In this document: one piece after another, positions 1 through 6,981 of the stretch
How positions within the stretch are numbered: position 1 is the first letter of the stretch
How the letters are laid out: each line of letters starts with the position of its first letter
NCBI GenBank assembly: GCA_946615785.1
Contig: CAMOIA010000076.1
Coordinates: 1 to 7,493 of the forward strand
Length of the DNA: 7,493 nucleotides
Source of the DNA: an uncultured Clostridia bacterium
Lineage (GTDB): Bacteria; Bacillota; Clostridia; Christensenellales; Aristaeellaceae
Direction of reading: 5' to 3'
Position numbers and translations under genes: made by a program
The notes under the pieces: model-generated
Seen by the model: only the letters and a program-made list of their open reading frames with translations
Databases searched by the model: none
What the model was told of the DNA's origin: nothing

Positions 1-174
1 GGCGGAAGGGATCAGGAAGCGGATCAGGCCTTCGTCCTCGCCGCCCGCTTCTTCCAGCAGCTGGAACATCGTTTCGTCAAGCATGGTGGCGCTGGGCAGC
101 GTAAAGGGCATGCACAGGATCAGCGCGGCACAAAGCACGCACAGAAACACACGCAGGGAAGTTTTCATGGTCAT
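1..174 (-). CDS. Secreted protein of unknown function, N-terminal 58 codons only
   Basis: An open frame runs from an ATG at 174-172 to the left window edge, so only the N-terminus is present. The product begins MTMKTSLR, followed by a hydrophobic stretch (about residues 9-24, VFLCVLCAALILCMPF) and a plausible signal-peptidase site after LPSA, so it is probably exported. The visible mature part is acidic (MLDETMFQLLEEAGGEDEG) and matches no family I recognise. No lipobox is evident. The first ATG overlaps the TGA of the upstream glycosyltransferase gene as ATGA, and an AAGGAG sits 5 bases before it. A second in-frame ATG two codons later (168-166) lies 11 bases from that site and is a less likely start. 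The overlap suggests translational coupling to the glycosyltransferase and hence an envelope-related role, which is inference only. Confidence 0.7.
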   Translation of the reverse strand, partial: MTMKTSLRVFLCVLCAALILCMPFTLPSATMLDETMFQLLEEAGGEDEGLIRFLIPSA

Positions 175-1289
175 TCGCTCTCCTTTTCGGTATTGTCAGG
201 CCTGAACACCCAGTTTTGCTGGATGCGGTAATTGACGAGAAAGAGGATCAGATCCACGGGGATTTTGAAGATGGTGGGGCTGACAGAGGGCATAAGCATG
301 TGCAGGGCGCCGACCAGGAGTCCCGAGGCCGTGGCCACGCATACGCAAAGAAGAAAATAGCGCAGCGGTGCGCCCTTGCAGCTTTGCAGGCTGAAGACAA
401 AGCGTTTGTTGAGTTTATAGTTGAGCACGCTGGAGACGATCCTCGCGCCGTAGGTCGCGATGATCTGCCTAAGGTCGCTTCCGAGCACGGGAATGGGGTT
501 TGGCATGAAACCGGGGAGCACGAACTGCGAAAGCACGTGGAACAGAAGGAAGTCCACCAGGAAGCAGATGACCGACGCGGACATGAAGCGGAAGAAATTG
601 CCGAAGATCAGCTTGTAAATGCGCCACGCGTCCCGCACGGGGTGGAAATGCGTGCCTTTGTTTTCATCGTGATAGATGGTTTCGATCGGTACCGCAACCA
701 TGGGGATGCGGTCGCGCGCGCAGTACATGAGCTGGTTCATTTCGTATTCAAACCGGTCGCCGGAGACCTCGAGCATCATGGGGATCAGGCTTCGGACGAA
801 CGCGCGAAGGCCAGTCTGCGTGTCCGGGAGCTTCGGTCCGTAGAGCAGATGGAACACGACCGATGTGATGCGGTTCCCAAGCCGGCTCTTGGGGGGCACC
901 TGGATGGAATTGCGCGAGAAATCCCGGCTGCCAAGCAGCAGCTCCCGCTTGTCTTCTTCAAGCAGCTCCGCAAGGTGCAGCGTGTCCTTCACGGTGTGCT
1001 GCCCGTCGGAATCCGCCGTGATCACACCCTGAAAGTTCGTGTGCTCTAAAATGTGGGCAAAGCCTGTCCGCAGCGCCTGCCCCTTGCCGCGGTTGACCTC
1101 ATGGCGCAGGACGGTAACCCTGTCCTTTGCGGCAAGCCTTTCAAAAATGGGGTCGTATTCGGCGCTGGATCCGTCGTTGACCACAATGAGGCCGCCAAAA
1201 CCGGCGCCGATCAGCGCGTCCGCATATTCCTCAAGCCGCTGGTCAGGGGAGAGGGATGGAATCAGTACGCAGCATGTTTCAGATTTCAT
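171..1289 (-). CDS. Membrane-anchored GT2 glycosyltransferase fused to a GtrA-like domain
   Basis: This 372-residue protein joins two domains. Residues about 5-215 are a family 2 (GT-A fold, dolichol-phosphate-mannose-synthase-like) glycosyltransferase. It shows the VVNDGSS nucleotide-binding loop (Asp39), GKGQALRTGF at 68-77, the metal-binding DxD as ADSDGQH (Asp93, Asp95), and an FEYEMN segment at 180-185 that fits the acceptor or catalytic region of DPM1-like enzymes. Residues about 232-363 are a GtrA-like integral membrane domain with about four hydrophobic segments (near 236-257, 277-290, 309-330 and 340-353) and the typical NY/RFVF and N-WVF ends. Such proteins usually load a sugar onto a polyprenyl phosphate at the inner membrane face, with GtrA thought to help lipid-linked sugar translocation. 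The sugar and acceptor here cannot be told. The start is supported by TAGGAG 8 bases upstream. The gene follows the M1 peptidase after 17 bases and overlaps the next gene by 4. Confidence 0.9.
   Translation of the reverse strand: MKSETCCVLIPSLSPDQRLEEYADALIGAGFGGLIVVNDGSSAEYDPIFERLAAKDRVTVLRHEVNRGKGQALRTGFAHILEHTNFQGVITADSDGQHTVKDTLHLAELLEEDKRELLLGSRDFSRNSIQVPPKSRLGNRITSVVFHLLYGPKLPDTQTGLRAFVRSLIPMMLEVSGDRFEYEMNQLMYCARDRIPMVAVPIETIYHDENKGTHFHPVRDAWRIYKLIFGNFFRFMSASVICFLVDFLLFHVLSQFVLPGFMPNPIPVLGSDLRQIIATYGARIVSSVLNYKLNKRFVFSLQSCKGAPLRYFLLCVCVATASGLLVGALHMLMPSVSPTIFKIPVDLILFLVNYRIQQNWVFRPDNTEKESE
180..185 (-). promoter_or_regulatory. Ribosome binding site inside the glycosyltransferase 3' end
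   Basis: AAGGAG on the minus strand lies within the last codons of the glycosyltransferase gene. It is 5 bases before the ATG at 174 and 11 before the in-frame ATG at 168. The spacing favours the first ATG, which makes an ATGA stop-start overlap and points to coupled translation of the secreted protein. Confidence 0.7.
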
Positions 1290-1306
1290 GGTTCAAACTC
1301 CTACTT

Positions 1307-2770
1307 TCAGTACGTATCCAGAAAATCCGCCGTCAGGGCGGACAGATCCGTCTCAGAAAAGATTTGCAGCTGGTTCTCAAAATCCGCCCGCGTTGCAAAA
1401 CCGTACGCAAACGCGTCCAGATACGCGCGGAGGAATGCCGGGAGCCTGCCGTCAAGATAGGTGTCCAGCGCGCAAAGATACGCGCAGCCGTGTCCGTAGA
1501 CGAGGGTAAGGTAGGTTTCGCTGTCGCCAAACAGGCCGATCGGCGCGCCGGGCGTGACGTCAAAACCGCCCTGTTCCATGGGGAGAAGCGCTTTTTGATA
1601 TTGGATCCGCTCCCCGGAATCGTCTCCGTAGACCTTCCTTGCATACAGGATCACAGCGTACTCCGCCGTCGCCTCGTCCTGCCAGGCCGATTTGACCTGA
1701 TCGGAAAGCACCAGGGCGTAAAACCATTGGTGCGCGATTTCGTGGGCGAGCGTCAATTCCCACCCGTCCGTTTCCTGAAACAGCGCTTCGGACAGAAGGA
1801 CGGCGCCGGGATACTCCATGCCGCCGTAAGGAAAGTCGGATGCGCAGATGAAAAGATACGGGTAGGGACAGGGACCGAAGGATTCTGCGAAGCAGGCGAG
1901 CATGCGGCCTGCGGAGGGCAGAACGTCGGCGTTTTCAGGGACGAGCGCCTCCACCGTTACGTCTCCGAAGGCCATCCGTTTTGCTTCCAGGCCCCGGGAA
2001 CAAACGACGAGAAAATCGCGGATGCATTTCGCGCGGGCGTGAAAGGCACCGTCTTCGCCCAGGGCAAACGGCGCAGAACCATACGGCTTCCAGCCCGCAG
2101 GGGCGATCACCGTCACGTCAAAATCCGCACATTCGGAAAGAAAAGGATCGCCGATGGAACCGCAGTCGTCCGTGCGGTATCCGCCCTGGTCCCTGTCGTA
2201 AAGAGCGAGCAGGGGAATGGCGTTGCCGAGCGTCCACAGGTTTTCTCTCCGGCCGCAGCGCCCGCACATGTCCGGAATCCTGAGGACGGTGTTAACGCTG
2301 ATGGAGCATCTTTCGCCCGCCTGAAGGGCGACGGGAACGGAAAGCGACGTGCAGGCGCTGTCGATGAAGGCGCAGGAAAGCGCTTCACCGTCTTTAAAAA
2401 CGCCCATCAGGCGCGCTTCCCCGGGGCTGAATCCGTCGGGGTAGGCGCTTTGCCACACGTCCGGCGCAACGGGGGCCGTATCCTCGCTTGCGAACGCGTT
2501 CAGGTAAAAGCGGAGTACGGCGTTTTCAAGAAACCCTTTGGCGGGGTTCATGAAGGTGATGGTTTCGCGAACGGATACGGTGCCTTCTTCAGGGTGCATT
2601 ACCAGCGTAAGGGCATATCCGTCCCGCTCTCCGCCCGGGATCTGGCGCACGGAAAGGGCGTTCCCCTTTGGCAGCAGAATGAACACAGTGACGGCGGCAA
2701 GCAGCAGCGCGATCGGAATGCCGATGCAAAGGGCTCGGCGCAACGGCATTATACCCTGTTTCAGGTGCAT
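1307..2770 (-). CDS. Compact membrane-anchored M1-family zinc metallopeptidase
   Basis: This 487-residue protein is an M1 (gluzincin) aminopeptidase-type enzyme. Catalytic features are complete: HEIAH at 343-347, then exactly 18 residues to Glu366, giving the HEXXH-X18-E zinc site. A GGMEY at 316-320 stands at the position of the GAMEN substrate-binding motif, and Tyr425 in VYGHGCAYL matches the transition-state tyrosine of the Y-x-x-G region. One N-terminal hydrophobic segment (about 13-33) after basic residues predicts an anchor with the catalytic part outside the membrane. The segment after it (about 50-260) fits the beta-rich N-terminal M1 domain, including LGNAIPLLALYD and SECADFDVTVIAP. 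The protein ends shortly after the catalytic domain and so lacks the long helical C-terminal domain of classical 600-900-residue M1 enzymes. It has 14 cysteines outside the anchor, including CGRC at 169-172. Start choice rests on AAAGGA 7 bases upstream. It likely trims peptides outside the cell. Substrate specificity is unknown. Confidence 0.88.
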   Translation of the reverse strand: MHLKQGIMPLRRALCIGIPIALLLAAVTVFILLPKGNALSVRQIPGGERDGYALTLVMHPEEGTVSVRETITFMNPAKGFLENAVLRFYLNAFASEDTAPVAPDVWQSAYPDGFSPGEARLMGVFKDGEALSCAFIDSACTSLSVPVALQAGERCSISVNTVLRIPDMCGRCGRRENLWTLGNAIPLLALYDRDQGGYRTDDCGSIGDPFLSECADFDVTVIAPAGWKPYGSAPFALGEDGAFHARAKCIRDFLVVCSRGLEAKRMAFGDVTVEALVPENADVLPSAGRMLACFAESFGPCPYPYLFICASDFPYGGMEYPGAVLLSEALFQETDGWELTLAHEIAHQWFYALVLSDQVKSAWQDEATAEYAVILYARKVYGDDSGERIQYQKALLPMEQGGFDVTPGAPIGLFGDSETYLTLVYGHGCAYLCALDTYLDGRLPAFLRAYLDAFAYGFATRADFENQLQIFSETDLSALTADFLDTY

Positions 2771-2789
2771 TTTCCAGTCCTTTCAGAGG

Positions 2790-2804
2790 CGCGGTGCTGC
2801 CGCG
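2790..2804 (-). other. Short perfect hairpin upstream of the M1 peptidase gene
   Basis: In the 65-base gap between pepT and the M1 peptidase gene, the minus strand reads CGCGG-CAGCA-CCGCG, a 5-bp GC-only stem with a 5-base loop. It ends 6 bases before the AAAGGA ribosome binding site. A competing pairing of GGCGCG with CGCGCC across the same gap is also possible. No T-run follows, so it is not an intrinsic terminator. It could affect mRNA stability or translation of the peptidase, or be chance in GC-rich DNA. Confidence 0.3.
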
Positions 2805-2835
2805 TCCCTTTATTCAACGCGCCGCCGGGTTCTTT

Positions 2836-4071
2836 TCATGCGCTGGGGCCGTTCTTTTCCTGTACCCCGGTGAGGAAGCGAAGGACGTTCAGCACTTTTT
2901 CCATTTCGGTCACGCTCACAAATTCAAACACGCCGTGGCAATTCCGGCCGCCGGTGCCGATGTTGGGGCAGGGCAGGCCCATGAAGGTCAGTCTGGAGCC
3001 GTCCGTACCGCCCCTGACAGGGCTGGTGCGGGGCGTCATGCCGGCGCGGCGGATGGCATCGCGCGCGCGGTCGGCGATTTCCGGGCGATCCTTCAGGATT
3101 TCGGCCATGTTGTAATAGCTGTCGGTGAGCGTCAGCGCCACCGTACCCTCGCCGTGGACGGCGTTGAGATAGGCTGCGGTCTTGCGCATGCGTTCCTTGC
3201 GCGCCTCAAAGCACGCGCGGTCATGGTCGCGGATGATGTAATGCATTTCGGCGCTGTCGATGCTGCCGCGCAGGTCGTTCAGGTGGTAAAAACCTTCCCG
3301 GCCCTCGGTGTGCTCCGGGGTTTCCCAGGCGGGCAGGAGCGCGTCGAATTCCATGGATACCTTGAGGGCGTTCAGCATTTTGTTTTTCGCGCTGCCCGGA
3401 TGAATGGAAAAGCCTTTGATCGCAACCCTGGCCGCGGCGGCGTTGAAGGTTTCGTCCTCGATCTCGCAGGCGTCGCCGCCGTCGACCGTGTAGGCGAAAT
3501 CCGCCTTGAAGCCGGGCACGTCAAAAAAGTCCGCGCCGCATCCGATCTCCTCATCGGGCGTGAAGCCCACGCGGATGGCGCAGTGCTTTTCCTCCGGATG
3601 CTCGGTGTAGTATTCGATGAGGGCCATGATTTCCGCAACGCCGGCCTTGTCGTCCGCGCCAAGGCACGTGGTGCCGTCGGTCGTGATGATGTCGTGGCCG
3701 ATCACGTGCTTCAGGTTTTCATATTCGTCTTCCCGCATCACCAGATTCTCGTTCAGGCGGATGTCGCCGCCCTCATAGCGGAACCTGCGGGGATGCAGGG
3801 GCGCGGCGGGCACGCAGTTGACCGTGTCCATATGCGCGATGAGCCCGATGGCGGGTTCGCTTTCCATGCCGGGAGATGCCGGAAGGCTTCCGTAAACATA
3901 ACAGCGCTCCGTGAGACGGACGTCTTCAAGTCCAAAGGCTTCAAGCTCCTGCTGCAAAAGCCGCGCCAGATCGAACTGGCAGTCCGTCGAAGGACAGGTT
4001 TTTCCGCTTTCCTCGTCGGAGGCAGTGAGAATGGTGGCATACCGCAGAAAACGGCTTCCGATTTCTTCCAT
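2836..4071 (-). CDS. pepT: Peptidase T (tripeptide aminopeptidase, M20B)
   Basis: This 411-residue protein is a full-length peptidase T (the family is usually about 405-410 residues), a cytoplasmic di-zinc enzyme that removes the N-terminal residue of tripeptides. All expected residues are visible: His80 and Asp82 in AHMDTV, bridging Asp140 in LGADDKAG, catalytic Glu174 with zinc ligand Glu175 in TPDEEIG, Asp197 in YTVDGGD, and His379 in GGRNCHG. The dimerisation (lid) domain falls around 212-325, beginning near KGFSIHPGSAKNKM. GGTDGSR at 354-360 is the conserved substrate-binding segment. The start is supported by AAGGAG 9 bases upstream, inside the 3' end of the HAD gene, with only 4 bases between the genes. 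Together with the M1 ectopeptidase encoded next, it suggests a peptide-scavenging function, though the two act on opposite sides of the membrane. Confidence 0.96.
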   Translation of the reverse strand: MEEIGSRFLRYATILTASDEESGKTCPSTDCQFDLARLLQQELEAFGLEDVRLTERCYVYGSLPASPGMESEPAIGLIAHMDTVNCVPAAPLHPRRFRYEGGDIRLNENLVMREDEYENLKHVIGHDIITTDGTTCLGADDKAGVAEIMALIEYYTEHPEEKHCAIRVGFTPDEEIGCGADFFDVPGFKADFAYTVDGGDACEIEDETFNAAAARVAIKGFSIHPGSAKNKMLNALKVSMEFDALLPAWETPEHTEGREGFYHLNDLRGSIDSAEMHYIIRDHDRACFEARKERMRKTAAYLNAVHGEGTVALTLTDSYYNMAEILKDRPEIADRARDAIRRAGMTPRTSPVRGGTDGSRLTFMGLPCPNIGTGGRNCHGVFEFVSVTEMEKVLNVLRFLTGVQEKNGPSA

Positions 4072-4075
4072 GTTT

Positions 4076-4723
4076 TCAGTCTCCTTTTCCGCACAGCGTT
4101 TTTTGCATGTCGTCCATGCTGGTAAAACGCCATGACACGTTCATATTCGGGTCCATATAGCCTTCCGGGTCAAACAGCACACGGCTGATCCCGGCGCCCT
4201 TCGCGCTCTCCAGGTCGATCACGCGGTCGCCGACCATGCAGCAGTCCGCTTTCCTGAGTCCGTGCTTTTCGATCAGGTAGAGGAGCCCTTCCGGGGAAGG
4301 CTTCCTCGCAAAATGATCGGAAGCGGTCACCATGTCGCAAAAAAGGGCGGCGATCCCTTCCCGTTCAAGCGCTGCAAGCAGGCTTTTGTTTCTGTGCGTG
4401 AACAGGTAATTCCGCCCGCCGCCGCGGACGACGGCTTGCAGCATGGCCTTTGCGCCGGGGTACGGCTGCATGCGGAGCGATTCCTGTTCGTTAAAAAAGG
4501 CAAAGCGCGCTTCGAGCGCTTCAGGCGCTGCGCCCCTGTCCGGATGCTCGCGGCAATAGCGCTGGCAGGCGTCGCGCAGGGTCAGCTTCATGCGCCGGTG
4601 GATTTCGTCTTCCGGCGCTTTGATCCCGTATTCCAGGAGCGCTTTTTGCAGCGCGCGCGACATGCCGGGGTAGGTGTTGTACAATGTTCCGTCAAAATCC
4701 CAAAAGAACGAGGTAAAAACCAT
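4076..4723 (-). CDS. HAD-superfamily phosphatase (phosphoglycolate-phosphatase-like, HAD-IA)
   Basis: This 215-residue protein has all four HAD motifs: DFDGT with nucleophile Asp9 and Asp11, Thr109 in LFTHRN (motif II), Lys141 in RKPSPEG (motif III), and GDRVIDLESAKGAG with Asp166 and Asp170 (motif IV). Residues about 16-85 form a helical C1 cap, placing it near phosphoglycolate phosphatases and related sugar-phosphate or nucleotide phosphatases. The substrate cannot be assigned, so no symbol is given. Phosphoglycolate, which arises in repair of oxidised DNA ends, would be an attractive link to the adjacent ruv genes, but this is speculation. The gene starts 15 bases after the ruvB stop, with GGAG 8 bases before its ATG, and is very likely co-transcribed with ruvB. 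Confidence 0.92.
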   Translation of the reverse strand: MVFTSFFWDFDGTLYNTYPGMSRALQKALLEYGIKAPEDEIHRRMKLTLRDACQRYCREHPDRGAAPEALEARFAFFNEQESLRMQPYPGAKAMLQAVVRGGGRNYLFTHRNKSLLAALEREGIAALFCDMVTASDHFARKPSPEGLLYLIEKHGLRKADCCMVGDRVIDLESAKGAGISRVLFDPEGYMDPNMNVSWRFTSMDDMQKTLCGKGD

Positions 4724-4738
4724 GCTGCGCTCTCCGTT

Positions 4739-5791
4739 TCAGAACAATGCGGTCTGTTCCGTATCCTGTTCCGCTTCCGGCGCCGGGATATCCGGCGGCG
4801 TAAGATTCATATGCCGATACCCGGCCGGGGTTGCGATGCGGCCCGTGCGCGTGCGCATGATCAGCCCCTGCTGCATGAGGTACGGCTCGTAAACGTCCTC
4901 GATGGTGGCCGCGTCTTCCATGACGGCTGCGGCGAGCGTGTCAAGCCCCACGGGCCTGCCCGCGAACATGCCGGTCAGTACGGAAAGAATCTGCCTGTCG
5001 GTGCGGTCCAGCCCCATTTCGTCCACCTCCAGCAGGTTGATGCCCTGCCGTGCGGATTCAAGGGTGATGATGCCGTCCGAGCGAAGCTGAGCGTAGTCGC
5101 GCACGCGTTTGAGCATGCGGTTGGCGATGCGGGGCGTGCCCCTGGAGCGGCGCGCGATCTCCATCAGCCCCTCTTCCTCATACCGGACGCCCAGAATGCC
5201 GGCGCTCCTTGCCACGATGCGCATAAGCTCCTCAGGCGAATACATTTCCAGGCGGTAGATGATGCCGAAACGGTCGCGCAACGGGCCGCTCAGCATGCCC
5301 TGCCGGGTGGTCGCGCCGACCAGGGTGAACTTCGGCAGGTCCACCCGCATGGAACGCGCCATGGGCCCCTTGCCGATCATAATATCCAGCACGTGGTCTT
5401 CCATGGCCGGGTACAGCACTTCCTCCACGGTGCGCGGGAGGCGGTGAATTTCGTCGATGAACAGCACGTCCCCCTGGTCGAGGTTCGTCAGGATGGAGGC
5501 CAGGTCTCCCGGACGGGAAATGGCTGGGCCGGAGGTGATGCGGATGTTCTGCCCCATTTCCGAGGCGACGATCTCCGCCATGGTGGTTTTGCCAAGGCCC
5601 GGCGGGCCGGAGAGCAGCATGTGATCGAGCGGCTCATGCCGCTGCAGCGCTGCTTCGATGTACATTTTGAGGCTGGAGCGCATTTTTTCCTGCCCCACGT
5701 ATTCCCGAAGCGTTCTTGGGCGCAGGCTGACCTCCGTATCCGAATCCTCCGGGCGAACCTGCGCGCTCAGAAGGCGTTCCGCTTCATTCAT
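4739..5791 (-). CDS. ruvB: Holliday junction branch migration motor RuvB
   Basis: RuvB is the AAA+ hexameric ATPase that, loaded by RuvA, drives branch migration of Holliday junctions during recombination and fork repair. The 350-residue protein is full length. It shows Walker A GPPGLGKTT (62-70), Walker B VLFIDEIH (109-116, with Asp113 and Glu114), sensor 1 around GATTR (159-163), the arginine-finger region PLRDRFG (170-176), and sensor 2 RGTPR (217-221). The C-terminal winged-helix DNA-binding domain runs from about 250 to 332 (DRQILSVL to TPAGYRHM). A short proline- and acid-rich tail follows, ending EQTALF. AAGGAG lies 7 bases before the ATG. The gene follows ruvA after 45 bases. Confidence 0.98.
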   Translation of the reverse strand: MNEAERLLSAQVRPEDSDTEVSLRPRTLREYVGQEKMRSSLKMYIEAALQRHEPLDHMLLSGPPGLGKTTMAEIVASEMGQNIRITSGPAISRPGDLASILTNLDQGDVLFIDEIHRLPRTVEEVLYPAMEDHVLDIMIGKGPMARSMRVDLPKFTLVGATTRQGMLSGPLRDRFGIIYRLEMYSPEELMRIVARSAGILGVRYEEEGLMEIARRSRGTPRIANRMLKRVRDYAQLRSDGIITLESARQGINLLEVDEMGLDRTDRQILSVLTGMFAGRPVGLDTLAAAVMEDAATIEDVYEPYLMQQGLIMRTRTGRIATPAGYRHMNLTPPDIPAPEAEQDTEQTALF

Positions 5792-5836
5792 GATCCTTCT
5801 CCTTGCGTCATTCCGTTTTCTGTATGTGGCAAAGCA

Positions 5837-6445
5837 TTATTCCATGTTCCTGAGCGCAAGCCTTAGCAGCTCGCTTGCGTCCGTCGCCTGTCCGCGCACC
5901 TTCTGAATGGCCCGCTGTGCTTCCTGCGCGGTGTATCCGAGCTGCTGCAGGGCAAGCAGAGCGTCGCCCGCCCCGTCGTTTGCGGGCGCCGCGGCAGCGG
6001 AGATGGATGCGGCTTCATCTCCGAGGATGGCCTTCAATTCGTCGTCGCTCACCTTGCCCTTGAGTTCCAGGGCAATCCGCTGGGCCGTTTTTTTGCCGAC
6101 GCCCTGGGCACGGCTGAGCGCGGTGATGTCGCCTTCCATGACCGCGCGGGTCAGGTCCTTAAGCGGCATGGAGCCGAGAATCTGCACGGCGGATTTGGGC
6201 CCGATGCCCGTGACGCCGGTCAGGGAAAGAAACATGCTTTTTTCCTCGCGGTTCTGGAAGCCAAACAGTTCCACCGCGTCCTCGCGCACGGACATGTAGG
6301 TATAGATGCGCATCGTCGCGCCGGTTTCGGGCGCTTTCATGATGGTGTTTTGCGAGCAGGTGAGAAGATAGCCGACACCGTTCACGTCCACCACGAGGGT
6401 GTTCAGGCCTTTTTCAGCCACACGGCCTTCAAGATAAGCGATCAT
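5837..6445 (-). CDS. ruvA: Holliday junction recognition protein RuvA
   Basis: RuvA tetramers bind the four-way junction, hold it in an open square form and recruit RuvB. The 202-residue protein has the expected three parts. Residues 1-63 form the OB-fold domain, with the acidic pin residues Glu55 and Asp56 at the same numbers as in Escherichia coli. Two helix-hairpin-helix motifs follow, at about 73-90 (TGVTGIGPKSA) and 108-127 (AQGVGKKTAQRI). A flexible Ala-rich linker at about 143-160 leads to the RuvB-binding domain III (about 160-202, LLALQQLGYTAQEAQRAI). The gene begins 13 bases after the ruvC stop, with GGAGG 5 bases before the ATG, and stops with TAA. Confidence 0.98.
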   Translation of the reverse strand: MIAYLEGRVAEKGLNTLVVDVNGVGYLLTCSQNTIMKAPETGATMRIYTYMSVREDAVELFGFQNREEKSMFLSLTGVTGIGPKSAVQILGSMPLKDLTRAVMEGDITALSRAQGVGKKTAQRIALELKGKVSDDELKAILGDEAASISAAAAPANDGAGDALLALQQLGYTAQEAQRAIQKVRGQATDASELLRLALRNME

Positions 6446-6458
6446 TGCTGCCTCCGGG

Positions 6459-6953
6459 TCATTTCATGACGAACTGTTCTTTCATGCGCCCTGCCTGCAC
6501 GTGGGTCAGGGCGGCGGCCACGGCGTCCGCCGCGTCATCCGGGCGGATGATGTCGTCAAGCCTGAGAAGAAGCTTGACCATGTGCTGCATCTGGTGTTTA
6601 TCCGCCTTGCCGTAGCCGGTAATGGACTGCTTGATCTGCATGGGCGTGTATTCGTAAAGGGGACAGCCGTATTCCGCGCACGCGCACAGCGTGACGCCGC
6701 GCGCATGCCCGACGGCGATACCCGTCGTAATGTTCTTGGCGAAAAACAATTCCTCAAACGCGATCTCGTCGGGCTGAAAGCGCGCAAGCAGCTGCTTCAT
6801 TCCGCTGTACAGGTGGAACAGGCGCTGCGGCATCGTTTCCTCCGGCGTTGTGATCAGCGCGCCCGCTTCGAGCAGGGCGACCTGACTGCCGCGCGCCTCC
6901 ACAACGCCCCAGCCCATGGTGGCAAGACCGGGATCGATCCCAAGTACCTTCAT
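6459..6953 (-). CDS. ruvC: Holliday junction resolvase RuvC
   Basis: RuvC is the dimeric RNase H-fold endonuclease that makes paired nicks across the Holliday junction and works with the RuvAB motor. The 164-residue protein has the four acidic metal ligands: Asp7 in GIDPGL, Glu67 in AFEELFFAKN, and Asp140 and Asp143 in DDAADAVAAALTH. Basic and aromatic residues near TGYGKADKHQMQ (112-123) fit the DNA-contacting region. Length is normal for the family. GGAGG lies 4 bases before the ATG, and a consensus sigma-A promoter lies just upstream, making ruvC the likely first gene of its operon. The order ruvC-ruvA-ruvB is common in Gram-positive and many other bacteria. Confidence 0.98.
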   Translation of the reverse strand: MKVLGIDPGLATMGWGVVEARGSQVALLEAGALITTPEETMPQRLFHLYSGMKQLLARFQPDEIAFEELFFAKNITTGIAVGHARGVTLCACAEYGCPLYEYTPMQIKQSITGYGKADKHQMQHMVKLLLRLDDIIRPDDAADAVAAALTHVQAGRMKEQFVMK

Positions 6954-6981
6954 GCTGCCTCCGTTTCGGTTTCTGTCTGGA

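Noticed and set aside
216..1049. A 277-codon plus-strand frame opposite the glycosyltransferase gene.
   Set aside because: The minus-strand gene has an intact GT2 DxD and a GtrA domain. The plus-strand product is a charged His/Glu/Asp-rich sequence with no recognisable motif.
1256..3115. A 619-codon open frame on the plus strand opposite the M1 peptidase gene and the pepT 3' end.
   Set aside because: Its translation shows no domain motifs and is rich in Arg, Gly, Val and Ala, as expected from the antisense of GC-rich coding DNA. The minus-strand genes carry complete catalytic motifs and good ribosome binding sites.
2794..4125. A 443-codon open frame on the plus strand opposite pepT.
   Set aside because: The opposite strand encodes a full-length peptidase T with all metal ligands. 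The plus-strand product resembles no known fold and is a shadow.
5788..5811. A 7-codon mini-frame (MTQGEGS) in the ruvA-ruvB gap whose TGA overlaps the ruvB ATG.
   Set aside because: It has only a weak GGA upstream, and its codons are simply the ruvB ribosome binding site read as protein. A coupling leader is possible but unsupported.
4262..5866. A 534-codon open frame on the plus strand opposite ruvB and the HAD gene.
   Set aside because: It is antisense to two clearly real genes and spans their junction. His- and Arg-rich low-information composition marks it as a shadow frame.
6446..6962. The identical block CGGAGGCAGCA at the ribosome binding sites of both ruvC and ruvA, considered as a repeat or operator.
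   Set aside because: It is short, centred on the Shine-Dalgarno sequence, and best explained by the shared function of initiating translation. It is not palindromic.
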